Shown here piece by piece: positions 16,884 through 25,580 of a DNA stretch of 64,000 nt. The notes under the pieces are model-generated. The model was not told the DNA's origin. It saw only the letters and a program-made list of their open reading frames with translations, and searched no databases. The stretch comes from an uncultured Ferrovibrio sp. (GTDB lineage: Bacteria; Pseudomonadota; Alphaproteobacteria; Ferrovibrionales; Ferrovibrionaceae). The first letter of the stretch is position 1. Every line of letters begins with the position of its first letter. The stretch spans positions 1-64,000 of the forward strand of contig NZ_CALGPC010000004.1 in NCBI RefSeq assembly GCF_937960835.1, read 5' to 3'. The position numbers and the translations under genes were made by a program.

Positions 16884-18335
16884 ATGGCCCGGCTCACCGT
16901 ACAGCAAAAGCTCATACTGGGATTCCTCATCGGCCCGGTCATCCTGGCGATCGTTGGCTGGATTGCCTACACCAATACGCGCAGCCTGCTCGACAGCCGC
17001 GAACCCATCGTCGGCAGATATGGCGTCATGGTTGCACTGAATGCCGTCGAGGCCGGCTTGCTTGCGACGGAGAACAGCGCGCTCACCTATATTCTGACAA
17101 AGGAGCAGCGCTATCGCGACGACTATGTAGCGGAGGTCGCGGCCTTTGACCGCCAGATCCAGCGCCTCAACGAGCTGGTACGCTCAGGCGGCTATACGCT
17201 GCCGCAGCTGCAAAGCGCAATTCGCCTCATATCGGAGCGAAGGGCGATCACACGTGACGCCATGGAGAGCCTGAACAATACCGGCATGGAGCAGGCAACC
17301 GCGGCGCTGGCGCGGGCAAAACAGATGACCGGCGAGATGCGCGCATTGCTTGGGGAAATTGAGCGCGAATTGCAGGTCCGACTGGAGGCCGACAAGCAGG
17401 AGTCGCTGGCTGTGGCGAACCGCAGTTTCGACGCCATCATCTGGGGCACACTGCTAAGCTTCCTGCTGCTGGCGATCGGCAGCTTCTACCTTATTCGCAG
17501 CATTACCGTTCCAATCGGTGGCGCGGTTGATGCCTTGGCATCGGCATCGGCGGAAATCCTTGCCGGCACCACGCAGCAGGCAAGTGGAATGCGCGAACAG
17601 TCTACCGCGGTATCTGAAACCGTGACCACGGTCGATGAGGTGCTGAAGACTTCCGAACAGGCAGCGCAGCGTGCCCAGTCAGTGGTCGAGGCATCACAGC
17701 GCGCCGTCGAAGTCAGCAACAGCGGGCGCAAGGCGATCACCGAATCGATCGAAGTGATGGATGCGGTCAGGGAATCCGCAAACTCCACTGCAGAGGCGAT
17801 TCTGGCCCTGGCCCGGCAGGCACAATCCATCAGCGAGATCACCGCCTCGGTGAACGAAATCGCCGAGCAGACAAATCTGCTGGCGCTTAACGCCGCGATA
17901 GAGGCGGCCCGGGCCGGCGAGGCCGGAAAAGGCTTCGCAGTCGTCGCCAGCGAGATCAAGGCGCTGGCAGAACAGTCGAAAAAGGCCACGACCCAGGTGC
18001 GCCAGATTCTGGGAGAAATCCAGCAGGCCACCAATGCGGCGGTGATCGCCACTGAGGAGAGCGGAAAAAGCGTCAACGGGGCGATCAATACGATCAATGC
18101 GGCGGGCGCTACGATTAATGAACTTGTTGAGACCATCAACAGCGCTGTACAGGCGGCCATCCAGATCGCCGCCTCGGCCAACCAGCAGAATGCAGGGATG
18201 TCGCAGGTTCATCTGGCCATGGCGCAGATAAATCAGGTTGCGAACCAGAATCTTGCGGCAACCAAACAGTCCGAGCAGGCTGCGCGAAATCTCAACGCGC
18301 TCGGCCTTCAGCTCAAGCAACTTATAAAAGGCTGA
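16884..18335 (+). CDS. Methyl-accepting chemotaxis protein, membrane-anchored
   Basis: 483 residues. TM1 (about 8-29), periplasmic four-helix-type sensor (about 30-185, CHASE3-like, with TENSALTYILTKEQRYRDDY), TM2 (about 188-207), a short or absent HAMP, then a long cytoplasmic coiled coil. The signalling tip is EQTNLLALNAAIEAARAGE (about 326-344), followed by GKGFAVVASEIKALAEQS. An in-frame TTG at 16863 would overlap the upstream gene; cagggggga three bases before ATG 16884 decides the start. Only MCP in the window, so it is the likely sole input of the cluster. Ligand unknown. Confidence 0.92.
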   Translation: MARLTVQQKLILGFLIGPVILAIVGWIAYTNTRSLLDSREPIVGRYGVMVALNAVEAGLLATENSALTYILTKEQRYRDDYVAEVAAFDRQIQRLNELVRSGGYTLPQLQSAIRLISERRAITRDAMESLNNTGMEQATAALARAKQMTGEMRALLGEIERELQVRLEADKQESLAVANRSFDAIIWGTLLSFLLLAIGSFYLIRSITVPIGGAVDALASASAEILAGTTQQASGMREQSTAVSETVTTVDEVLKTSEQAAQRAQSVVEASQRAVEVSNSGRKAITESIEVMDAVRESANSTAEAILALARQAQSISEITASVNEIAEQTNLLALNAAIEAARAGEAGKGFAVVASEIKALAEQSKKATTQVRQILGEIQQATNAAVIATEESGKSVNGAINTINAAGATINELVETINSAVQAAIQIAASANQQNAGMSQVHLAMAQINQVANQNLAATKQSEQAARNLNALGLQLKQLIKG

Positions 18336-18340
18336 TTGTC

Positions 18341-20536
18341 TTGCCGGTTGACAAGGACAAACTGGCTAGGCGGCTTCTGGCCACGTTCCTTACGGAACTG
18401 CAGGAGCACAGCGGCAATCTGGAACGGGGGCTGCTGGAGCTGGAAGCGTGTGACTACGAACGGCGCCGGCATGTCCTTGAAGGATTGTTCCGTACCGCGC
18501 ATAGCCTTAAGGGTGCCGCGCGGTCCGTCAATGCCGAGCTGATCGAACATTGCTGCCACTGGCTGGAAGAGGTATTCGGAGCCGAGCGCCGGGGCAGCAT
18601 CCATATTGACCAGTCCAAGCTGGAAATCTGCCTGAGGGCCGCAGACGCGATCCGCGATGCCCGCTACCGGTTGGAGCGCGAACTGCCCCTGTCGTCCGGC
18701 CCACTTGCTGCGCTGCTGCCGCAGCTTGCGGAAATAGTAAGCACCGCCCCCGCTGCTTCGCAGCGACCGGCTCTCGCCCAGCAGGACGACATCGCTAAAG
18801 AAACCATTGCAGCCGACGTTGCTGTACGGCTTGCCTCGTCGCAACTCGACGCGCTGATTCAGAAGAGCGTCAATCTGGTGATGGTTGGCCGCCGGCCGCT
18901 GGCGCAGCTGGAACGTCTCACCAGTCTGATTGACCGGATACGCCAGCGGCGGCTGGATTTCGGCCGGCGCGGGGACAGACCGGCGTCGGTCCTCGAAAAC
19001 GCGGCCGCAGTAAAGGGGGCGGTGTCGTCCGGGACGATCCAGCTACGCCGCGGACTGGCCGATCTGGAGAAGGATCTGCAGGCCATTGTCAAGGGGCTGA
19101 CCGAAGATCTGCATGATCTCGGGTTAGCGATATCGGAGCTCGACAGCGATGTGCAGAGCATCCGCATGTCGCCCTTTTCGGAGATCTGCGAACGTTTGCC
19201 GCGGGTTCTTCGCGATATCGCCGCCGAAACGGGAAAAAAAGTCGAGTTGGTCGTTCGTGGCGGAGATGTACGCGTCGACCGGACGATACTTCAGCGCCTG
19301 GGCAACCCTCTGCTGCATATGGTGCGCAATGCGGTCAGCCATGGTATTGAAATGCCCGAGACACGCTTGGCCGCTGGGAAGGCAGCCACCGGGCGGATCA
19401 CGGTCAGCGCCAGCCTGCGCGGCTCCACCGTCGAGGTGGTGGTCAGCGATGACGGCGCCGGTCTCGACTTCTCAAGAATTCGCGAACATGCGCGGGCTCA
19501 GGCCATTTTCGAGGACGCTGACGAGAGTCGGCTTGCGGAAACCATATTCCTGGCTGGCTTTTCGACTGCCCCAGCAGTCAGCCAGATTTCCGGGCGCGGC
19601 GTAGGTCTTGATGTTGTCAAATCGGAAATCGAGGCCATGCGCGGCGTCGTCGCCGTGGAAACGGAGACCGGCCGCGGCACCCGCTTCATCCTCTCGCTGC
19701 CGCTGACCCTGAGCACGGTGCGCGGACTGCTGATCCGGGCCGGGAATACCGATTTCGCGGTGGACTCCCTCCTTGTGGACAAAATCCTGCGCTTGCCCGC
19801 CACCGACGTGCTGTCCGCGCAGGGGCGCAGCGTCGTTCAGCTGGACGGCAGGATCATTCCGGTGGCGTCGCTAGCGGAATTGCTCGGTCTGCCAAGGCAG
19901 GAGATCAACCGGACCGGAAAGCTCACGATCATTGTGCTTGCGAGCGCCCAGGGAAATGCGGCAATCGTTGTTGACGAACTGAATGCCGAGCGGGAGCTGG
20001 TTGTACAGGCGCTTGATCCACGCCTGCAGCGTTCATCGGCCATCTCGGCCGCCGCAGTGCTGCCCGATGGCTCCATTGCGCTGCTGCTGAATGCCGCCGA
20101 GCTGATCGCCGCGGCGCGAGCACCATCCGTTGGCCGTACCATCACAGCCGACCAGGAGGCAAGCGGGGAGACGGCACGACGCATTCTTGTGGTTGACGAT
20201 TCGCTTACCACCCGAACCCTGGAACAGAACATACTGGAAGCAGCGGGTTACGAGGTGATTCTCGCCTCGGACGGCCTCGACGCCTGGCATCTGCTGCAGG
20301 AAGAGGCCGTCGACCTGATCGTCAGCGACATAGAGATGCCACGGATGGATGGCTTTGCCCTGACGGAAGCCGTGCGCAGCTCGCCCCGCCTCGCGGGGAT
20401 TCCCATTGTGCTGGTCACCGCACTGGCAAGCGAGGATCACCGGCTGCGCGGCATGCAGGCTGGTGCCGATGCCTATCTGGTCAAGAGCGCCTTCGATCAG
20501 GCAACCCTGCTCGATGCCATCAGGCAGGTCCTGTGA
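18341..20536 (+). CDS. cheA: CheA-type histidine kinase fused to a C-terminal receiver
   Basis: 731 residues. Domains: HPt (1-110) with AHSLKGAARS and phospho-acceptor His54; a linker with helical dimerisation region; HATPase (about 330-480) with VRNAVSHGIE, DDGAGLD and GRGVGLDVVKSEI; CheW-like regulatory domain (about 485-610); receiver (about 612-731) with VVDDS, SDIEMPRMDG and Lys in YLVKSA. A CheA-REC hybrid is the architecture of WspE/FrzE. The start is a TTG 5 bp after the MCP stop; no ATG occurs before the HPt, so TTG is accepted. No P2-type CheY-binding domain is evident. Confidence 0.9.
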   Translation: MPVDKDKLARRLLATFLTELQEHSGNLERGLLELEACDYERRRHVLEGLFRTAHSLKGAARSVNAELIEHCCHWLEEVFGAERRGSIHIDQSKLEICLRAADAIRDARYRLERELPLSSGPLAALLPQLAEIVSTAPAASQRPALAQQDDIAKETIAADVAVRLASSQLDALIQKSVNLVMVGRRPLAQLERLTSLIDRIRQRRLDFGRRGDRPASVLENAAAVKGAVSSGTIQLRRGLADLEKDLQAIVKGLTEDLHDLGLAISELDSDVQSIRMSPFSEICERLPRVLRDIAAETGKKVELVVRGGDVRVDRTILQRLGNPLLHMVRNAVSHGIEMPETRLAAGKAATGRITVSASLRGSTVEVVVSDDGAGLDFSRIREHARAQAIFEDADESRLAETIFLAGFSTAPAVSQISGRGVGLDVVKSEIEAMRGVVAVETETGRGTRFILSLPLTLSTVRGLLIRAGNTDFAVDSLLVDKILRLPATDVLSAQGRSVVQLDGRIIPVASLAELLGLPRQEINRTGKLTIIVLASAQGNAAIVVDELNAERELVVQALDPRLQRSSAISAAAVLPDGSIALLLNAAELIAAARAPSVGRTITADQEASGETARRILVVDDSLTTRTLEQNILEAAGYEVILASDGLDAWHLLQEEAVDLIVSDIEMPRMDGFALTEAVRSSPRLAGIPIVLVTALASEDHRLRGMQAGADAYLVKSAFDQATLLDAIRQVL

Positions 20537-20549
20537 GGAGGCTTGGCTT

Positions 20550-21608
20550 ATGCGGGTACTGATCGTCGAAAATTCCCAGCATGTTGCAGAAACGATCGCC
20601 GATGCCCTGCGACGCGAGCCCGATATAGAGATCAGCGCCATCGCCAGGACGGGGCCAGAAGGCGTCGCAGCAGCGGTGCGGCTGAAGGTTGACATCATCA
20701 TCATGGGAATCCAGCTGCCCGAAATGGACGGCTTCGAGGCGACCAAGGAAATAATGATCGAGGCCCCCACCCCGATTGTCGTCGTCGCGGATGATCGCGA
20801 TGCCGCCCAGGTTGAAATCTCCATACGGGCGCTGCGTGCCGGGGCACTCAGCGTCATTCCGGTGCCGAAAAACAGCGAGCTGCGCGAGGCCGCGGCGACC
20901 CGACGGCAGTTCATTCAAACCCTCCGGCTGATGGCCGGCGTGAAGGTGGTGCGACGCTGGCGCCGCACTGCCGCACCTCCGGTATCACCGGAGCGGCGGA
21001 TGCCAGCTCCTGCAGCGTCGCCGCGGGTGGGGATCATTGCCGTTGCCGCATCCACCGGCGGGCCCGCGGCCCTGCAGCGCATTCTTGCGGATCTTCCCGC
21101 GAGCTTTCCGATCCCCATCCTTGCTGTCCAGCACATCTCGCATGGTTTCATCTCCGGCATGGTGGATTGGCTCAACACCGTGTGTTCCCTCAAGGTCCGC
21201 ATAGCGGCCGACGGCCAGCGCATGGAGCCGCATACCGTCTACTTTGCCGGCGATGATCGTCATCTCGGTGTGTCTTCCCGACAGCTGCTGCGGGTTTCGG
21301 ATGCTGCACCGCTGGACGGTTTCCGCCCCTCGGCCAATTACCTGTTCTCATCCGTGGCACAGCATTTCGGGGCAGCAGCGGCGGGAGTTGTACTGACCGG
21401 CATGGGACGTGACGGTACCGAGGGACTGCAGGAGCTGCGCAAGGCAGGCGGCAGGGTCATTGCGCAGGATGAAGCAACATCCGTAGTCTTCGGGATGCCG
21501 GGTTCGGCAATTTCTGCCGGCGTCGTCCATGAGGTGCTGCCGCTGCCGGAGATTTCCTCCCGCCTGACAAACCTCGCTTCCAACAAGGAGATGAACGGAC
21601 ATGTCTAA
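20550..21608 (+). CDS. cheB: CheB-type methylesterase with degenerate receiver
   Basis: 352 residues. The C-terminal esterase (about 165-345) keeps the triad: Ser in AASTGGP, His in VQHISHG, Asp in LTGMGRDGTEG, so it should demethylate the MCP. The N-terminal receiver (1-120) has lost key residues: the acidic pair is E7-N8, the phospho-acceptor position is Gly53 (codon GGA at 20706-20708, in IIIMGIQLPEMDG), and the Lys-Pro motif is VPVPK-like and shifted. It therefore probably cannot be phosphorylated canonically. ATG 20550 follows gaggag; the long upstream extension overlaps cheA in another frame. It overlaps the hybrid kinase by 8 bp. Confidence 0.88.
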   Translation: MRVLIVENSQHVAETIADALRREPDIEISAIARTGPEGVAAAVRLKVDIIIMGIQLPEMDGFEATKEIMIEAPTPIVVVADDRDAAQVEISIRALRAGALSVIPVPKNSELREAAATRRQFIQTLRLMAGVKVVRRWRRTAAPPVSPERRMPAPAASPRVGIIAVAASTGGPAALQRILADLPASFPIPILAVQHISHGFISGMVDWLNTVCSLKVRIAADGQRMEPHTVYFAGDDRHLGVSSRQLLRVSDAAPLDGFRPSANYLFSSVAQHFGAAAAGVVLTGMGRDGTEGLQELRKAGGRVIAQDEATSVVFGMPGSAISAGVVHEVLPLPEISSRLTNLASNKEMNGHV

Positions 21609-23784
21609 GATCCTGGTTGTCGAGGACAGCCGGACCCAGGCCGAAGAACTGAAAATCCTCCTGGAGGATGCGGGTCACGATGTCACGATTGCCGGCGATG
21701 CTGCGCAGGCTATTGCTGTCTTCCCAGCCGGGCATTTTGAAGTCGTCGTCTCCGATATCGTCATGCCGGGGCAATCGGGCTATGACCTGTGTCGCACGCT
21801 GAAGGCCAGCCGCGCCGGGCGCGACGTACCTTTCATACTCCTGTCGAGCCTCAATGATCCGATGGACATCATTCGCGGTTTAGAATGCGGCGCCGACAAT
21901 TTCCTAACCAAGCCCTATGACCCCGACACCCTGCTGGCGCGGATCAACGCTGCTGTCGAGAATCGGAAACTTCGCAATGAAAGCAAGTTCAAGCTTGGCG
22001 TCGAAGTGTACTTCCTCGGCCAAGCCTTCACGATCACATCCGACAAGGAGCAGATTCTCGATTTGCTCATGTCGACCTTCGAAGACATCGTGCGAACGAA
22101 CAACCAGTTGCGCGCCAGTCAGTCGCAGCTGGCCGAAGCCAAGGCACAGATCGAGGGGCACGCGCGACACCTTGAACAGGTGGTCCGGCAGAGAACAGCC
22201 GCCCTTGAGGAGGCGAATCGCTCGCTCGAAAACGAAATCGCGGACCGCAGCCGGATGGCGGAGTCGCTCCGCGAAAGCAATGCCTTGCTCAGCGCCGTCA
22301 TCTCATCCTCGCCGCTTCCGATCTACGTACTTGATCTGGATGGCAATGTCAGTCTTTGGAGCGCCACAGCGGAGGAGACGTTTGGCTGGTCTGCGGATGA
22401 GGTGCTCGGAAAACCTCCACCTTTCATTGAAAAGCAGAACCTGGACATATTCCTGAGGGATTTCGTTCGGGCCGCAGCGGAACACGACTTTCAGGGCAAC
22501 GAAATCGCCGGGCGTACCCGCGACGGCAAGGTCATCGCGCTGCGCATATCCGGTGCCTCCCTGGTGGACAAGCCCGGCCTTCCGCGCAGCGTTGTCCATG
22601 TCGCAGCAGACGTCACCGAGCGCAAACTCATCGACCGCCAGCTGGTGCATGCGCAAAAAATGGAGGCGGTAGGGCAGCTGACTGGCGGGATCGCCCATGA
22701 CTTCAACAATCTTATCGGCGTGGTGATGGGAAATCTCGACATGATCGCCGATACATTTCCCCAGCGAACGGATGTCCAGAGCATGGTCGACGTGGCGATG
22801 GAGGCCTGTCGACGCGGCGCAACGCTGACTCGTCAGCTGCTGGCATTCTCCCGCCGGCAGTCGCTGAACGCCGAGCTGATCGACATCAATGCAACTGTGT
22901 CGGGGATGTCCAAACTCCTGGCGACAGCGCTCGGCGAGAACATCGCCCTCAATCTCGTCGCGCCCCCTGAACCATGCCTGGTTATGACCGACCGGGCTCA
23001 GCTCGAGTCGGCGATCATGAATCTTGCCGTAAACGCCGCTCACGCCATGAGCGGCGGCGGCACTCTGACAGTGGAAACAAAAGCCCTCGCACTGGATGCG
23101 GATTATGCTGCCGCGCATGCCGAACTGAAGCCAGGTGAGTATGTTCTGCTGCAGATCACCGATACCGGTACCGGTATTCCTCCGGAAGTACTGGATCGCG
23201 TGTTCGAACCCTTCTTCACGACCAAGCCGGAGGGCAAGGGCAGTGGCCTAGGCCTCAGCCAGGTCTTCGGCTTCGTTCATCAGTCTGGCGGCAATGTAAA
23301 GATCTACAGCGAAGTAGGTGTCGGAACGACAGTGCGGGTCTATTTCCCACGGGTAACCAACGCCGGAGAGCCGCGTGCTGCCTCCACGACCGAATCGGAT
23401 GGCATGGTTGAACGGGGAAACGAGGCCATCCTGCTCGTCGAGGATAACGCTGGCATGCGCCAGACACTGACTGCCCAATTGAGGGGCCTCGGCTACCAGG
23501 TTGTTGAAGCGGCCAACGCAGAGGCAGCACTGGAGATACTCACAGGCGGCACGCGGTTCGATTTGTTGTTCACCGACGTCGTGATGCCGGGCAGCATGAG
23601 CGGCATCGATCTTGCCCGGGCTGTAGCGCAGCGTTATCCGGAATTGAAAATTCTGGTGTCGTCGGGTTTCCCGGGCGCAGCGGTTGCAGAATCCATGGGC
23701 CTGCCGGCGGGAGCACAGTTTCTGAACAAACCCTACCGCTACCGAGAGCTTGCGGCAAAGATCCGAGAGGTGCTGGAAAAATGA
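21601..23784 (+). CDS. Hybrid histidine kinase REC-PAS-HisKA-HATPase-REC
   Basis: 727 residues and no membrane segment, so cytoplasmic. N-terminal receiver (1-120; VVEDS, Asp52 in SDIVMPG, Lys in FLTKPY), long coiled coil (about 150-235), PAS (about 235-350, IYVLDLDGNVSLWSATAEET), HisKA with GGIAHDFNN (phospho-His about 366), HATPase (about 470-590, ITDTGTGIPPE and GKGSGLGLSQ), C-terminal receiver (about 610-727, LLVEDN and FTDVVMPGSMSG). Both receivers look intact. It gives the operon a second kinase beside CheA, so crosstalk or a phosphorelay through the N-terminal receiver is plausible. Confidence 0.9.
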   Translation: MSKILVVEDSRTQAEELKILLEDAGHDVTIAGDAAQAIAVFPAGHFEVVVSDIVMPGQSGYDLCRTLKASRAGRDVPFILLSSLNDPMDIIRGLECGADNFLTKPYDPDTLLARINAAVENRKLRNESKFKLGVEVYFLGQAFTITSDKEQILDLLMSTFEDIVRTNNQLRASQSQLAEAKAQIEGHARHLEQVVRQRTAALEEANRSLENEIADRSRMAESLRESNALLSAVISSSPLPIYVLDLDGNVSLWSATAEETFGWSADEVLGKPPPFIEKQNLDIFLRDFVRAAAEHDFQGNEIAGRTRDGKVIALRISGASLVDKPGLPRSVVHVAADVTERKLIDRQLVHAQKMEAVGQLTGGIAHDFNNLIGVVMGNLDMIADTFPQRTDVQSMVDVAMEACRRGATLTRQLLAFSRRQSLNAELIDINATVSGMSKLLATALGENIALNLVAPPEPCLVMTDRAQLESAIMNLAVNAAHAMSGGGTLTVETKALALDADYAAAHAELKPGEYVLLQITDTGTGIPPEVLDRVFEPFFTTKPEGKGSGLGLSQVFGFVHQSGGNVKIYSEVGVGTTVRVYFPRVTNAGEPRAASTTESDGMVERGNEAILLVEDNAGMRQTLTAQLRGLGYQVVEAANAEAALEILTGGTRFDLLFTDVVMPGSMSGIDLARAVAQRYPELKILVSSGFPGAAVAESMGLPAGAQFLNKPYRYRELAAKIREVLEK

Positions 23785-23933
23785 GAATGGACAACGCCAC
23801 TTTCAGGACGGAGCAACCTCGCTTACTGAACGGTTCGCAGGGCTGATTTATGGCTTGTGAGTCCAAGCCACGTTACCAGAGAGAGCCCCAGACAGCGTTT
23901 GTTGTTTGCGGCGCGATATAGACGGGACGACTG

Positions 23934-25283
23934 ATGGCAATAGGTGGGCTGTTTAGGCGAATCTTTGGCGATGGGACCTCAGGAACGCAGGGCGGGACCT
24001 TGGCAAGCCGGGCCTCCACACCTGCAGCGCCAGCCGGCGTGGATGAGTTTGCGCAGCAACTGAACCAGCTGTTGCTGCAGCAGCGCTCCATCCTATCCGG
24101 CAATATCCATCTGGTCGGTCTGAGCAAGATCCGGGACCAGTTGGGCGACGAATGGCCCCGCATTGCGGATCGGGCACAAGATGTCGCGTATAAGGTCATC
24201 CAGCGCATGTGCCGGCCAAACGATGTCTTCACGCGCTACGGTGAGCTGTCGTTTATCATCATCTTCTCGGATCTGACGGCGGACCAGGCACAGCTGCGGT
24301 GTCACGATATCGGCGAAGAGATCGGCCGCCGCCTGCTGGGAGAGAATTTCGCGGCCGAAGCGACCGATGTCAGTACCGGCGTCTTCGAAAGTGACGGCTC
24401 TCTGGTGTTCAATGCCGTCAGCAAAGAGGAGCTTATTCAGCGCCTAACCGGATCTGCGACCCTTGCAACCTCGCCTGAGGTTTCCGGCACTGAACCTGAC
24501 TTGGAGACGCCGGACTTCTCTTTTGCACAGCTCGACAAGGCAAAGGCCCTCGCCTCCATGGAGGTCATGTATCGACCGATGTGGAATCTGCGCCACAAGG
24601 TCATTGCGACCTACTTTGCTACGGTCGGTGCAACGAACGTGTTCGGCGATCGCCTGTGGGATACCGCGCTGCGGCGGGAATATCAGGGCGTCTTGTCCAC
24701 CGCGGAAATCGACATCTTTATCGCCCGCCGCGCCCTGCGTGATCTGGCAGCCAATGTCGCTCAGGGCCAAAAGGTACTGCTGGGCTGGCCGATCCATTTT
24801 GAAACCTTGGCCAGCCGGGCGGGCCGGCAAGCTTACCTTGATCTTTGCCGCACAATACCAGATGCGGTACGGCAGCTTCTGGTTCTGGAAATCGACGGTA
24901 TGCCGGAGGGAACTCCACAAAGCCGTCTGCTGGAAATCATCGCGGTCATCAGGCCGTTCTGCCGTGGCCAGAATATTCGTGTGCCCTGGACCTTCCGGAA
25001 TTTCGGCCAGATGACGGGTGCGAGCCTCAACGGCATCGGCTTCGACCTAGCAGCGGCTCCGAGAAACGATACCGAGCGCATTCGGATTTTAAACGAGTTT
25101 GCGGCTGCCGCCGACAAGGTTGGTCTCCGATACTACGCCCACGGCCTGAACAGTCGTGCGCAGGCATTGGCAGCATTGTCTGCCGGGTACGAATGGATCG
25201 ATGGCGACGCCGTTAACCGGCTCACCGATATTCCTGGCAAGATGACCCGCTTCAACATCGGGGATCTGTACAGCGGCCTGTAA
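23934..25283 (+). CDS. Degenerate GGDEF/EAL-like protein
   Basis: 449 residues, not a recognised named family. The first half (about 50-140) aligns by pattern with a GGDEF domain: NDVFTRYGELSFIIIFSD corresponds to the R-x-GGDEF-F strand, but the signature reads GELSF. The second half (about 190-445) looks like an EAL fold (MEVMYRPMWNLRHKVI; LDLCRTIPDAVRQLLVLEIDG; NGIGFDLA; GYEWIDGDAV) but lacks EAL and the metal-binding acidic residues. It is thus probably a c-di-GMP-related pseudoenzyme or effector. It occupies the last position of the operon, where Wsp systems carry the diguanylate cyclase WspR. 149 bp separate it from the kinase gene. Confidence 0.6.
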   Translation: MAIGGLFRRIFGDGTSGTQGGTLASRASTPAAPAGVDEFAQQLNQLLLQQRSILSGNIHLVGLSKIRDQLGDEWPRIADRAQDVAYKVIQRMCRPNDVFTRYGELSFIIIFSDLTADQAQLRCHDIGEEIGRRLLGENFAAEATDVSTGVFESDGSLVFNAVSKEELIQRLTGSATLATSPEVSGTEPDLETPDFSFAQLDKAKALASMEVMYRPMWNLRHKVIATYFATVGATNVFGDRLWDTALRREYQGVLSTAEIDIFIARRALRDLAANVAQGQKVLLGWPIHFETLASRAGRQAYLDLCRTIPDAVRQLLVLEIDGMPEGTPQSRLLEIIAVIRPFCRGQNIRVPWTFRNFGQMTGASLNGIGFDLAAAPRNDTERIRILNEFAAAADKVGLRYYAHGLNSRAQALAALSAGYEWIDGDAVNRLTDIPGKMTRFNIGDLYSGL

Positions 25284-25580
25284 TCCTCACATCCCAATTC
25301 TACGAGCATGATTTCGGGACTTCAGCAGAACGGCATTTGAAAAGTCTCCTTAGACGGCACGAGAATTAAGGTAAGAATTTTTATGTTAACTCCAGATGAC
25401 AATAAGGGATTGATAATATTACGAGAACACAACCACGCCTCACTCGCAAAGTTCATGAAGGACGCGCAGCCTCCCTTAAAGTAAAATTTTTTTACACAAT
25501 GCCCGCTCTAGGTATTAAGTCGTTGTTTTGAAATGCTACTACAGACATTGTCCGTCTGTTCAAAAAGCGGGGAGCGCAAT
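25284..25580. other. AT-rich intergenic region between the chemosensory operon and the relaxase gene
   Basis: About 300 bp clearly lower in GC than the surroundings, between two convergent 3' ends. A 6-bp AT inverted repeat (gtaaaa/ttttac, 25481-25495) is the only stem I see and it lacks a following T-run beyond its own loop. No ORF. It could hold bidirectional terminators or an oriT, but no nic consensus match is present. Confidence 0.5.
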
